Shown here: positions 1 to 6,794 of the stretch, piece by piece | Position numbering within the stretch: position 1 is the stretch's first letter | How the letters are laid out: each line of letters begins with the position of its first letter | NCBI GenBank assembly: GCA_028282805.1 | Contig: JANQHD010000032.1 | Location: 1-64,000, forward strand | Direction: 5' to 3' | DNA length: 64,000 nucleotides | Origin: Phycisphaeraceae bacterium | Lineage (GTDB): Bacteria; Planctomycetota; Phycisphaerae; Phycisphaerales; Zrk34 | Made by a program: the position numbers and the translations under genes | Notes under the pieces: generated by a model | Databases searched by the model: none | Seen by the model: only the letters and a program-made list of their open reading frames with translations | What the model was told of the DNA's origin: nothing

Positions 1-1
1 C

Positions 2-61
2 GAGCGTGCCTTGTTCGCCGAGGCCGCGATGAAGGTGCTCACCTATGCCATCCGGCGTTAG
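2..61 (+). CDS. 3' end of an unidentified gene
   Basis: The first 61 bases read open in one frame and end in a TAG, giving a tail of 19 residues that finishes LTYAIRR. Codon use is GC-rich like most of the window, unlike the AT-rich gene that follows. The rest of the gene lies outside the window, so no function can be given. Confidence 0.4.
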   Translation, partial: ERALFAEAAMKVLTYAIRR

Positions 62-115
62 GCAAGGCCCCGCAAGACGGAATGGATTCTACTGAGCAGG
101 CGATTATTTATTCCG

Positions 116-553
116 ATGAAGTCGTTGTCTCAGCAGGATTATTTAAATTGGGCAACAGTTCAGCCGAGGAATATAGTGCAATTGATTGAAATAACAAAAG
201 ACATTCTTCTTTATGACCTTCCTCGTGTCTGGTCTGGTACTAAAAGTAGTCCTCCAGATCCTAAAGCAATACGAAACGTAGTCGAGCAGGTAGCTGATGT
301 TTATCACCAGACATTTGAGCTAGAACGAAACATAGTGGCAATTCTTCCTCCGGAAGAATACGAAAGTCTGCACGAATTGCGAAAAGAATGGACAGTAACA
401 ATTCGTAATGCTGTTCATCAAGTCTTCGATTTTCTCGATCAGTTAATAGTTTATGATACATCTTCTGGAGACACATTGCATTTTAAATACGTTTTTGATC
501 TTCCAGATTCCTTAGATCAATTTAAAAGAGAGTTAGATCGTATAGGTGTTTGA
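116..553 (+). CDS. AT-rich hypothetical protein
   Basis: A 145-residue soluble protein with no signal peptide, no membrane segment and no motif I recognise. It looks helical and charged, with hydrophobic heptad-like spacing around residues 40-110. The gene is clearly AT-rich (runs such as attatttaaattgg) while its neighbours are around two-thirds GC, and no Shine-Dalgarno sequence precedes the ATG. This points to recent acquisition, or to an accessory partner such as an immunity protein, but no partner can be named. The opposite-strand reading frame is short and unconvincing, so this frame is preferred. Confidence 0.6.
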   Translation: MKSLSQQDYLNWATVQPRNIVQLIEITKDILLYDLPRVWSGTKSSPPDPKAIRNVVEQVADVYHQTFELERNIVAILPPEEYESLHELRKEWTVTIRNAVHQVFDFLDQLIVYDTSSGDTLHFKYVFDLPDSLDQFKRELDRIGV

Positions 554-617
554 ACAAAGAATAGGTGTCGGGATTCGTTTCTCAAGTGTAACTAACCAAC
601 CTCCGAGGAGCCCCCGC

Positions 618-1070
618 ATGTCACAGTTCGGCCTGCTGCTGATCACCGACGCGGAGACCGTCGAGTCCGCCTGCCGGGGCTGGCGGCGGCCGCTGGCCGA
701 GCCCGTCAAGAAGACGATCACCAACCCGTTCACGGGTGAACCGACCGAGGTCACCACGTATTTCCCCGAGGGCATCGACGAGCTCACCGGCTGCGCCCCG
801 CTCGACGAGGTCACCGAAACCCTGAGGGCGGCCAAGCCGATCGCGATCGACTTCCAGCTCCACTCTCTGCGGCGAGGCGACTTCATCGAAAACGCCAAGC
901 CGTTCCTCATCGGCAACGACGAGCTGGGCACGATCACGCTCAAACGGGTCCCGATCGAATGGCTGCCCGACGTCGCCCAACATTTCGGCGACCAGCTCGC
1001 TCCCTACGACGATCCCGCCCGCCTTGAAGACGAGGGGCTGGCGATCTTCCTGCTCGTCTACTCTTTCTGA
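618..1070 (+). CDS. Hypothetical protein, 150 aa
   Basis: A 150-residue soluble protein starting MSQFGLLLIT, with GAGGAG seven bases before the ATG at 618, which is why this start is chosen over an in-frame upstream one. It carries the segment NPFTGEPTEVTTYFPEG, a short motif seen in small uncharacterised bacterial proteins, and ends DEGLAIFLLVYSF. There is no signal peptide. It follows the AT-rich gene by 64 bases but has the normal GC-rich codon use of the window, so the two are probably not one transfer unit. Function unknown. Confidence 0.75.
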   Translation: MSQFGLLLITDAETVESACRGWRRPLAEPVKKTITNPFTGEPTEVTTYFPEGIDELTGCAPLDEVTETLRAAKPIAIDFQLHSLRRGDFIENAKPFLIGNDELGTITLKRVPIEWLPDVAQHFGDQLAPYDDPARLEDEGLAIFLLVYSF

Positions 1071-1076
1071 AACACA

Positions 1077-1192
1077 GCGAGCCGGCTCGTGTCGAGCCGG
1101 CACGTGAGAATGAGCTTGTTTCGGCGCGCCGCGATTTGTGGCGCGCCGTGCTTGTGTGTCTTTACGGGCCGGGCCGGCACGGCCCGGCTCGC
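1077..1192 (+). repeat. REP-A copy 1 (116-bp multi-hairpin element)
   Basis: The first of three direct copies. It begins GCGAGCCGG and ends CCGGCTCGC, so its ends pair with each other. Inside are three further palindromes: CCGGCTC/GAGCCGG, GGCGCGCC/GGCGCGCC and CCGGGCC/GGCCCGG. It lies immediately downstream (3' side) of the minus-strand RAYT gene at 1204-1710. Confidence 0.9.
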
Positions 1193-1203
1193 TCCGATGG
1201 GCG

Positions 1204-1710
1204 TTATGTCGTGCGTTGGCGCTCGATGTAATCGTGAGCGTTGCGCAGGTACGACTCATCCTTGACCGGTTTGGTCGAGCCGCACTCGGCCCACCAGCCG
1301 GCGGGCGGGGGTGCGAACCTTGAGTTGAGCGATTCGGTGAGCCAGCGTTTGAGCCACTTTCGGATGTCTTTGCCGTGCACGCTCGGTTCGGCGTCGAGCA
1401 GCACGTGCACGTGGTGGTCCTCGGGCGGCGGCGGGGCCGCGGCGATGCGGTATGCCCACCTGCCACGCTCGCACAGCGCGGGCACGGTTGCTTCGATCAA
1501 CTCGCGTTGCGCTTGTGTCAAACGAACGGCTTGCCCGCGCAGGCGTTCGCGTTCGTTGTTCATACGGTTGGTATCGGGCTCGACGAATGGTTCGCCGGGT
1601 CGGTTGTGTTGGCGTTCGACGGTCGGCCGATTGTCGCCGTGCAGGCGTGAGCCGTGCGTGCCGAAGGTGATGTGCCACGTGGTGTGTTTTGGGTCGAGTC
1701 CCCGAATCAT
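1204..1710 (-). CDS. REP-associated tyrosine transposase (RAYT1)
   Basis: A 168-residue IS200/IS605-like single-strand transposase of the REP-associated class. The HUH metal-binding pair is H100-V-H102 in the segment EDHHVHVLLD, and the candidate catalytic tyrosine is Y161 in AHDYIERQR. The N-terminus HTTWHITFGTHGSRLHGDNR is the conserved start of this subfamily, which fixes the ATG at 1710 rather than the longer frame that runs back through the repeat. RAYTs are known to be single-copy, domesticated-looking relatives of IS200 transposases that act on REP hairpins. Here it is bracketed by REP-A copies on both sides, with a third copy 545 bp beyond the second, so REP-A is its likely substrate. 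It looks intact. Confidence 0.88.
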   Translation of the reverse strand: MIRGLDPKHTTWHITFGTHGSRLHGDNRPTVERQHNRPGEPFVEPDTNRMNNERERLRGQAVRLTQAQRELIEATVPALCERGRWAYRIAAAPPPPEDHHVHVLLDAEPSVHGKDIRKWLKRWLTESLNSRFAPPPAGWWAECGSTKPVKDESYLRNAHDYIERQRTT

Positions 1711-1728
1711 GCGGTGTACGGTACCCCG

Positions 1729-1845
1729 GCGAGCCGGCTCGTGTCGAGCCGGTGGGTGAGGGGGGGCTTGTTTTGGCGCACCGCGGATTGGCGACACGCC
1801 GTATTTGTGGGTTTTGACGGGCCGGGCCGGCACGGCCCGGCTCGC
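1729..1845 (+). repeat. REP-A copy 2 (117-bp multi-hairpin element)
   Basis: Second direct copy, in the same orientation as copies 1 and 3 and just upstream (5' side) of RAYT1. The outer ends and both GC-rich terminal palindromes are kept exactly. The central palindrome is weaker (GGCGCACC against GCGACACGCC) and the spacers differ, as expected for an older or drifting copy. Confidence 0.9.
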
Positions 1846-1933
1846 TTGTGGGGTTTGTTTTGGCAACGCGGGGTGTTTGCGGTAGCCTGATCTGGTACGC
1901 GGAGCCGGAAACACCAGCGCGGGGATCACGGTC

Positions 1934-2383
1934 ATGCACGAGACAAACGTCAACGGATGCAGCGATCACGAACACTCGGAACTGCGCATGGTGTACGAGG
2001 TCACCGTCCGGGAGGTCGACCGGGCCCGGCAGTGGGCGTGGCGGGTGACGTGGCAGTGCGTGCTCGCGCTGGTCGCGATCTACGCGCTGTACGCGGTGGA
2101 GCTCAACGCCTTCGAGCGCAGCGCCGACGGGGTGTTCTTCTCCCGCGTGCTCTGCTCGGAGCTGATGTTCATCGCCCTGGTGTACAACGGCATCTACCTC
2201 TACTTCAGCCACAGACAGCTCAAGCGGTTCCGCAAGCGCCTGAAGCGCTGCCGGCGGCGGTTCTCCGACGCGTTCCGCGTGGCGCACGGCCCGCTCACGC
2301 CCGCGGCGGTCTGGCCCATGTTCTTCGTCGTGCTGACCGTGTTCACGTTTTTGGTCGTGCTCATGTGGCGCGGCACGCTGTGA
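1934..2383 (+). CDS. Small membrane protein, three TM segments
   Basis: A 149-residue protein with hydrophobic segments at about residues 38-58, 72-92 and 126-145. Between the second and third is a strongly basic stretch (RQLKRFRKRLKRCRRR) expected to lie in the cytoplasm. The N-terminal 35 residues are polar and hold C9 and H12/H14, but no clear metal motif. GGGGATC lies about nine bases before the ATG. It sits between REP-A copies 2 and 3. I do not recognise the family. Confidence 0.7.
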   Translation: MHETNVNGCSDHEHSELRMVYEVTVREVDRARQWAWRVTWQCVLALVAIYALYAVELNAFERSADGVFFSRVLCSELMFIALVYNGIYLYFSHRQLKRFRKRLKRCRRRFSDAFRVAHGPLTPAAVWPMFFVVLTVFTFLVVLMWRGTL

Positions 2384-2390
2384 ATGACAG

Positions 2391-2506
2391 GCGAGCCGGC
2401 TCGTGTCGAGCCGGCCCGTGAAGGGGTGCTTGCTTCGTCGCGCCGCGAATCGTGGCGCGCCGTGCTTGTACGTCGATACGGGCCGGGCCGGCACGGCCCG
2501 GCTCGC
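2391..2506 (+). repeat. REP-A copy 3 (116-bp multi-hairpin element)
   Basis: Third direct copy, starting eight bases after the preceding stop codon and ending 37 bases before the next start codon. All four palindromic parts are preserved, including GGCGCGCC on one arm. Its closeness to both genes means its hairpins would lie in any shared transcript. Confidence 0.9.
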
Positions 2507-2543
2507 TGGTGGGGTATACTCCGTGCAGAAAGGAGTCGTGACG

Positions 2544-3170
2544 ATGCGGAACGGATTATCTGCTGTGGCTGTGCTTCTGCTGCTTGCTGGCGGGGCGACG
2601 GCCGAGGGGCCCGAGGCGGTCGACAAGGTGCTCGCCGAAGCGCGCAAGGGTTTTATTTACCGGGGCCAGCCCATCCACCCGAAGCTGGTGCACGAGTTCA
2701 GCCCGTGGTTGTCGGACAGGCGGCCGATCACGCTGGTGGTCGACGTCGCGGCGGCGGCGGGCAGCGACGAGTACCACGACGCCGACGTGACCGTCACGGG
2801 CCGCGACGTGCGCTGCCGGCACGGCGTCGACGCCTCGGCGGGGGGCACGCCGATCGAGCGGTGGGTCGCTTACGAGCGGTTGGGCGTGACGGCCGACGGC
2901 ACGGTGGCGCTGCGGGTGCGGGAGTGGAACAACCACGGCACGGGCGTGTGGACCACGTTGCTTCTGGTTCGGTTTGAGCAGGGCACGGGTTACGACGCCG
3001 AGGGCAAGGCGTACGACCAGCTGCTGATGAAGCACGTGCGCTCGATCAACCTCGGCGACCGCGACGAATGCGCGATCGCGGTCGAAGCGGCGCGCGTGGT
3101 GGTGGGTCCGTCGACGGGGCGGTTCAAGCACCGCGCCGAGCCGACGGTGATCGCGCTGCCGCGGCGTTGA
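2544..3170 (+). CDS. Secreted hypothetical protein
   Basis: A 208-residue protein with a classical signal peptide (MRNGLSAVAVLLLLAGGATA, cleavage expected before EGPEA). AAAGGAG lies eight bases before the ATG at 2544; the longer in-frame extension upstream runs through REP-A and is rejected. The mature part mixes beta-strand-like stretches and contains C92, C171 and the segment RVREWNNHGTGVWTTLLL. No domain is recognised. It is expected in the periplasm. Confidence 0.75.
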   Translation: MRNGLSAVAVLLLLAGGATAEGPEAVDKVLAEARKGFIYRGQPIHPKLVHEFSPWLSDRRPITLVVDVAAAAGSDEYHDADVTVTGRDVRCRHGVDASAGGTPIERWVAYERLGVTADGTVALRVREWNNHGTGVWTTLLLVRFEQGTGYDAEGKAYDQLLMKHVRSINLGDRDECAIAVEAARVVVGPSTGRFKHRAEPTVIALPRR

Positions 3171-3714
3171 ATCAGAAGATGCGGCTGTTGCCGGGGTCGT
3201 CGGAGCCGTCGAAAGTGTGGGCGCAATCTATATCGCAGTACCCCACGGTTGTGGGTTGTTAGCAGGGGTATCGCGCAAAGTCACGCTAGATCGCGCTTGC
3301 GACGCTGAAAACGGGCTCTAACCGCGGGTCGGTCGGGCGCCGCGGCGGGGCGATCGTGGGTTCGGTTCACGGGCTTAAACCCAACGCGTAATAGCGGACC
3401 GATCGTGGCGGCCACGCCGGTGCGCCGTGCGCGCGGGGGTGTCGTGCATCGATTGGGCGGCGTGAGTGCGGTTTTTCATCCGCGCTGGTGCGCACGGCGT
3501 CACTTTGGTGCGCGGCGGGGTGCGCGCTGATGCGACGTGTTGCGCACGGGTACGCCGTGCGTGGGGGGCGAGCCTTGTTTTAGGCTTGTTATCGAGGGGG
3601 TGGCGCGGGCGGGTTTTGCCAACGAACGCTTTGTGCGCGACCGGCCGGATCGGTGACACTTGCCGAGCGGCGGCGGGCGTCGATAATCGTGTGACACCCC
3701 CGAGGAGGTACCCC
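3171..3714. other. Long intergenic stretch with a possible coding remnant
   Basis: No complete gene is seen. Read on the minus strand from about 3240 to 3172 it gives a coding-looking tail, CDIDCAHTFDGSDDPGNS then RIF and a stop, but a TAA lies four codons upstream of the GTG, so it is at most a relic or a very short peptide. The centre is rich in GCGC-type dinucleotides with many short inverted repeats such as GCGCACGG. GGAGG precedes the next gene's ATG. Confidence 0.4.
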
Positions 3715-4506
3715 ATGAAACGTGTGTGCATCGGCTTGACGGGCTTGGCCGTGGCGCTGCTGGTCGGCGTGGCGGCCGCGGAAGACAAGGGCGAGGATGA
3801 GCAGTGGGTCTCGCTGTTCAACGGCAAGGACCTGACCGGCTGGACGCCGAAGGTGACCGGTTACGAGGCCGGCGAAAACCCGGGCGACATCTTCCGTGTT
3901 GAAGACGGCCTGCTGACCGTGTCGTACGACGGGTTCGACAAGTTCGAAGGCCAGTTCGGCCACCTGTTCTACAAGGACACCTTCTCGCACTACCGCCTGC
4001 GGTTGGAGGTGCGGTTCGTCGGCGAGCAGCTCGCCGGCGGCCCCGGCTGGGCCAACCGCAACAGCGGCATCATGGTTCACGGCCAGACGCCGCAGTCCAT
4101 GGCCAAGAACCAGAACTTCCCCGTCAGCCTCGAGGTCCAGCTGCTCGGCGGCAAGTCCGACGGCAAAGACCGGCCCACCGCCAACCTCTGCACGCCCGGC
4201 ACGCACGTGGTCATGAACGGCAAGCTCCACAAGGCCCACTGCAAGAACTCGGCGTCGAAAACCTACCACGGCCAGCAGTGGGTCAAGGTCGAGGTCGAGG
4301 TCCGCGGCAACGACCTGATCAAGCACATCGTCGACGGCGAGGTGGTCATGCAATACGCCAAGCCGCAGTACGACCCGAAGGACAAGACCGCCCAGAAGCT
4401 GATCAAAGACGGCGACCTGACGATCTCCGAGGGCACGATCTCGCTCCAGGCCGAGAGCCACAACTGCCAGTTCCGCAACGTGGAGGTCCTCGTGCTCGAC
4501 GAGTGA
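3715..4506 (+). CDS. Secreted DUF1080 (3-keto-disaccharide hydrolase-like) protein
   Basis: A 263-residue protein with a signal peptide ending VGVAAA. It carries the DUF1080 beginning WVSLFNGKDLTGWTPK at about residue 31, the DIFRVEDGLLTVSYDG strand, NRNSGIMVHGQ, and the C-terminal GTISLQAESHNCQFRNVEV that ends this concanavalin-like fold. Members of this family, abundant in planctomycetes, include 3-keto-disaccharide hydrolases and many proteins of unknown substrate. GAGGAGG lies before the ATG at 3715. It is probably periplasmic and acts on glycans; the exact substrate is not visible. A bidirectional terminator follows 24 bases after the stop. Confidence 0.88.
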   Translation: MKRVCIGLTGLAVALLVGVAAAEDKGEDEQWVSLFNGKDLTGWTPKVTGYEAGENPGDIFRVEDGLLTVSYDGFDKFEGQFGHLFYKDTFSHYRLRLEVRFVGEQLAGGPGWANRNSGIMVHGQTPQSMAKNQNFPVSLEVQLLGGKSDGKDRPTANLCTPGTHVVMNGKLHKAHCKNSASKTYHGQQWVKVEVEVRGNDLIKHIVDGEVVMQYAKPQYDPKDKTAQKLIKDGDLTISEGTISLQAESHNCQFRNVEVLVLDE

Positions 4507-4523
4507 GCACCACACTGCGCAAC

Positions 4524-4556
4524 AAAAAAACCGGCGCACGTGTCGCCGGTTTTTTC
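4524..4556. terminator. Bidirectional rho-independent terminator
   Basis: Stem CCGGCG/CGCCGG with loop CACGTGT, flanked by an A-run on the left and a T-run on the right. It can therefore end both the DUF1080 gene on the plus strand and the converging lipoprotein gene on the minus strand. Confidence 0.88.
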
Positions 4557-4574
4557 GTGCGCTGTTTGCCGGGT

Positions 4575-5045
4575 TTACCGTTCGTCGTCTTCCTTGACCG
4601 GCAGCACGATGATCGTGCGGGGTTCGCCGAGCGGCTTGATCGACAGCGTCCACGGCGGGCCGCCCGCGGCGTCGCGTTTGAAGTGCAAAAACGCGCGGTT
4701 GTACTCGCCCGGCCGTTCGCTCCCGACGCCCACCGAACCGCCCACGGCGGCGCCGCCCGAGCCGTGGCCCACGCCGACCGACACACCGCCCAGCCCGCCC
4801 GAGCGGTTCTTCTCGTAGTCGATGCGGTACGGGTCCACCCGCCGGTTGTCGGCGGTGACCAGCCAGGTGTCGTCGAGGTTGAAACCGTCGGTGTACACCT
4901 CGACCGTCACGCGGCCGTCGGCGACCTCGTAGTCGGCGGAGAAGTTCGGCGCCTGGTCGACGCGGCTCTCGGGCTCGTACGGCAGCTTCGGCCCGCAGGC
5001 GACAACGAGCAACATCACGGTCAAAGTCAACAGGGCGTAACGCAT
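4575..5045 (-). CDS. Small lipoprotein
   Basis: A 156-residue protein starting MRYALLTLTVMLLVVACG: the LVVAC lipobox predicts lipidation at C17. AAGGAGG precedes the ATG at 5045, which decides this start. The mature part has a glycine-rich segment (GGLGGVSVGVGHGSGG) around residues 82-105, then a beta-rich C-terminal part ending RTIIVLPVKEDDER. Function not recognised. It lies 69 bases downstream of the next minus-strand gene and may share its transcript. Confidence 0.75.
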   Translation of the reverse strand: MRYALLTLTVMLLVVACGPKLPYEPESRVDQAPNFSADYEVADGRVTVEVYTDGFNLDDTWLVTADNRRVDPYRIDYEKNRSGGLGGVSVGVGHGSGGAAVGGSVGVGSERPGEYNRAFLHFKRDAAGGPPWTLSIKPLGEPRTIIVLPVKEDDER

Positions 5046-5114
5046 CGGGCGGCCTCCTTTGCGGCGTGTGGTGAGGTGACGACCCATTGTACCACGGCCC
5101 GGCCCGGCGACGCG

Positions 5115-6056
5115 TTACTGTTCCGATGCGCGGATCAGCTCGCTGGTGTATTGGTTTTCGATCTGTTGCTTGATGACCCGGCCCTGCGCGGAGATGGTCA
5201 TTTCAAACGCGAGCGTGCGCTCGACAAACGCCCCGGCGATCTCCCGCCGCGACACGTCGAACAGGTACTGGCCGGCCTGCGCGGCGTCCTTCATCTTCAC
5301 GCCGATGTCCGGCCCGTCGTTGCCCTCGGTCAGCTTCGACTTGTCGAACTTGAACTTGATCTCCGTGTCGGCGCCGACCAACGCCACCGGGATGCCCGCG
5401 ATCGTCTCCACGCCGTTGAGGGTGAAGTCGGTGTCGTACTTGAGCGAGCCGAACTCGTGGTCCCACTCCGGTTTGTCGTTCCAGCTGTCGCCCACGCTCA
5501 CGCCCCCCGCGCCGCCGACGAGCACGGCCAGGTCGTACGCCATCTCGATAAAGTCGCGCTCGGTGAGGCTCTCGCCCGCCTCGCCCGCTTGGTTGATGAC
5601 GGCCTTGTACCCCTTGATCGACGTGACCCGCCCCGTCGCGTCGATCTCGACGGTCAAGGGCTTGTCGATCATCGCCCCGACCAGATCCTGCAACGGCTCG
5701 TAGCCCTCCTCGGCCGACGACTTGGTGATCTTGTGGTCCTCGCCCTTCGCGTCGGTGAGAACCATCTCCAAGCCGACCACGGTCATGCGAGCGGTGCCGC
5801 CGCCGTCGGGGTTGGCCTCGGTCACTTCCCACTCGAACTTGCTGGTGAACACGAACGAGGTCTCGATCTCTTGCGTCTCGATGCCCGGGAGGATCAGCCG
5901 GCGCTTGACCAGGCGGTTGGACTTGCCCTCGTAGGTGGACTTCTGCCCCGTGCGCCAGATCGGCCGCAGGTCGTGGGTTTCGTCTTGCGCCCGCGCCGGT
6001 GCGCCGAGCAAGGCCAGGCAGGTCACCAGCAACGACAGGGTGTGCGTGCGTTTCAT
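5115..6056 (-). CDS. Secreted protein, possibly DUF6263-like
   Basis: A 313-residue protein with a signal peptide (MKRTHTLSLLVTCLALLGAP, cleavage near ARAQ). The mature part reads as alternating beta strands about substrate-free structural repeats, with segments like TARMTVVGLEMVLTDAKG and GAMIDKPLTVEIDATGRV. The phrase about the value of the final measure, LTVEIDATGRVTSIKG, is the best clue to the DUF6263-type fold found in planctomycete and bacteroidete exported proteins, but this is a weak assignment. AGGATG lies before the ATG. It starts 11 bases after the stop of the NTF2-like membrane gene, so the two are likely one operon. Confidence 0.7.
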   Translation of the reverse strand: MKRTHTLSLLVTCLALLGAPARAQDETHDLRPIWRTGQKSTYEGKSNRLVKRRLILPGIETQEIETSFVFTSKFEWEVTEANPDGGGTARMTVVGLEMVLTDAKGEDHKITKSSAEEGYEPLQDLVGAMIDKPLTVEIDATGRVTSIKGYKAVINQAGEAGESLTERDFIEMAYDLAVLVGGAGGVSVGDSWNDKPEWDHEFGSLKYDTDFTLNGVETIAGIPVALVGADTEIKFKFDKSKLTEGNDGPDIGVKMKDAAQAGQYLFDVSRREIAGAFVERTLAFEMTISAQGRVIKQQIENQYTSELIRASEQ

Positions 6057-6067
6057 GGTCTTACATC

Positions 6068-6688
6068 CTACGGCAATTGCGCGGCCCGGGCCTCCTGGTT
6101 GTCCAGCACGAGGAAACGCACCTCTTTCACCCGCCATTGGTCGGCGGACCCGGTCCACGTGAACAGCCATTCGGTGACCTTCGGCACCCCCATGTCCCAC
6201 TCCTTGCTGTGCACCCTCGTGCCCACCTTCAGGTAGCTCTCGGCGGTGGTGTCGCTGAGCTGGCGCGCGTCGACGATGTAGTAGGTGTGGCCCCGGAACT
6301 CGTAGCGGCGCAGGGCGCGTTCGGCCTGCTTGACGATGTTCGGCCTGCCCGACAGGTGCGGGTTCGCGGACGTGCCGACGGTGAGCACCGCGTCGTCGGT
6401 GACCCACTTAGCCAGCGCGGCGGGGTCGGCCTGGTCCAACACCGTGTCGGCGAGCCGCACGGTGCGGTCGATGAAGCGCTCGCGAGGGGTGACGACCACG
6501 ATCTCGCAGATCGGGAACAGCCCGCCGACCAGCATGACGACCAGCGCCCAGACCAGCGGCTTGACCCGGCCGCGCTTCAGGCCCACCACCACCAGCGACA
6601 CGCCCACCACCAGCGCCACGAGCAGGCCGGGCACCCAGTTGTCAAACAAGAGCTGATCGATCAGGGGCGAGTCGGGCCATTGGTCCAA
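6068..6688 (-). CDS. Membrane protein with NTF2/SnoaL-like domain
   Basis: A 206-residue protein. Two hydrophobic segments lie at about residues 19-38 and 43-66, followed by a soluble domain from about 75 to 206 that looks like an NTF2/SnoaL fold: a helical start with VLDQADPAALAKWVTDDAVL, a central strand region and a final strand pair WLFTWTGSADQWRVKEVRFL. Such domains often bind small ligands or act as assembly modules, but nothing here identifies a ligand. GGAAAGGA precedes the ATG. It is divergent from the glycosylation operon with 106 bases between. Confidence 0.7.
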   Translation of the reverse strand: MDQWPDSPLIDQLLFDNWVPGLLVALVVGVSLVVVGLKRGRVKPLVWALVVMLVGGLFPICEIVVVTPRERFIDRTVRLADTVLDQADPAALAKWVTDDAVLTVGTSANPHLSGRPNIVKQAERALRRYEFRGHTYYIVDARQLSDTTAESYLKVGTRVHSKEWDMGVPKVTEWLFTWTGSADQWRVKEVRFLVLDNQEARAAQLP

Positions 6689-6794
6689 AGTTCAAGTCCT
6701 TTCCCGGCGGGTTCCGATAAGAAGACGGGTCGAACCGCACGCGGCCCGTTGGTTTGGTGCGCCCATAGCTTACCCGTAGCAGGCGAGCGACGCG

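Noticed and set aside
1711-1953. Longer N-terminus for RAYT1
   Set aside because: The extension is encoded by REP-A copy 2, and family members start with the same residues as the shorter form.
1079-2506. REP-A copies as a CRISPR array
   Set aside because: Copies are about 545-650 bp apart with genes between; no short regular spacers.
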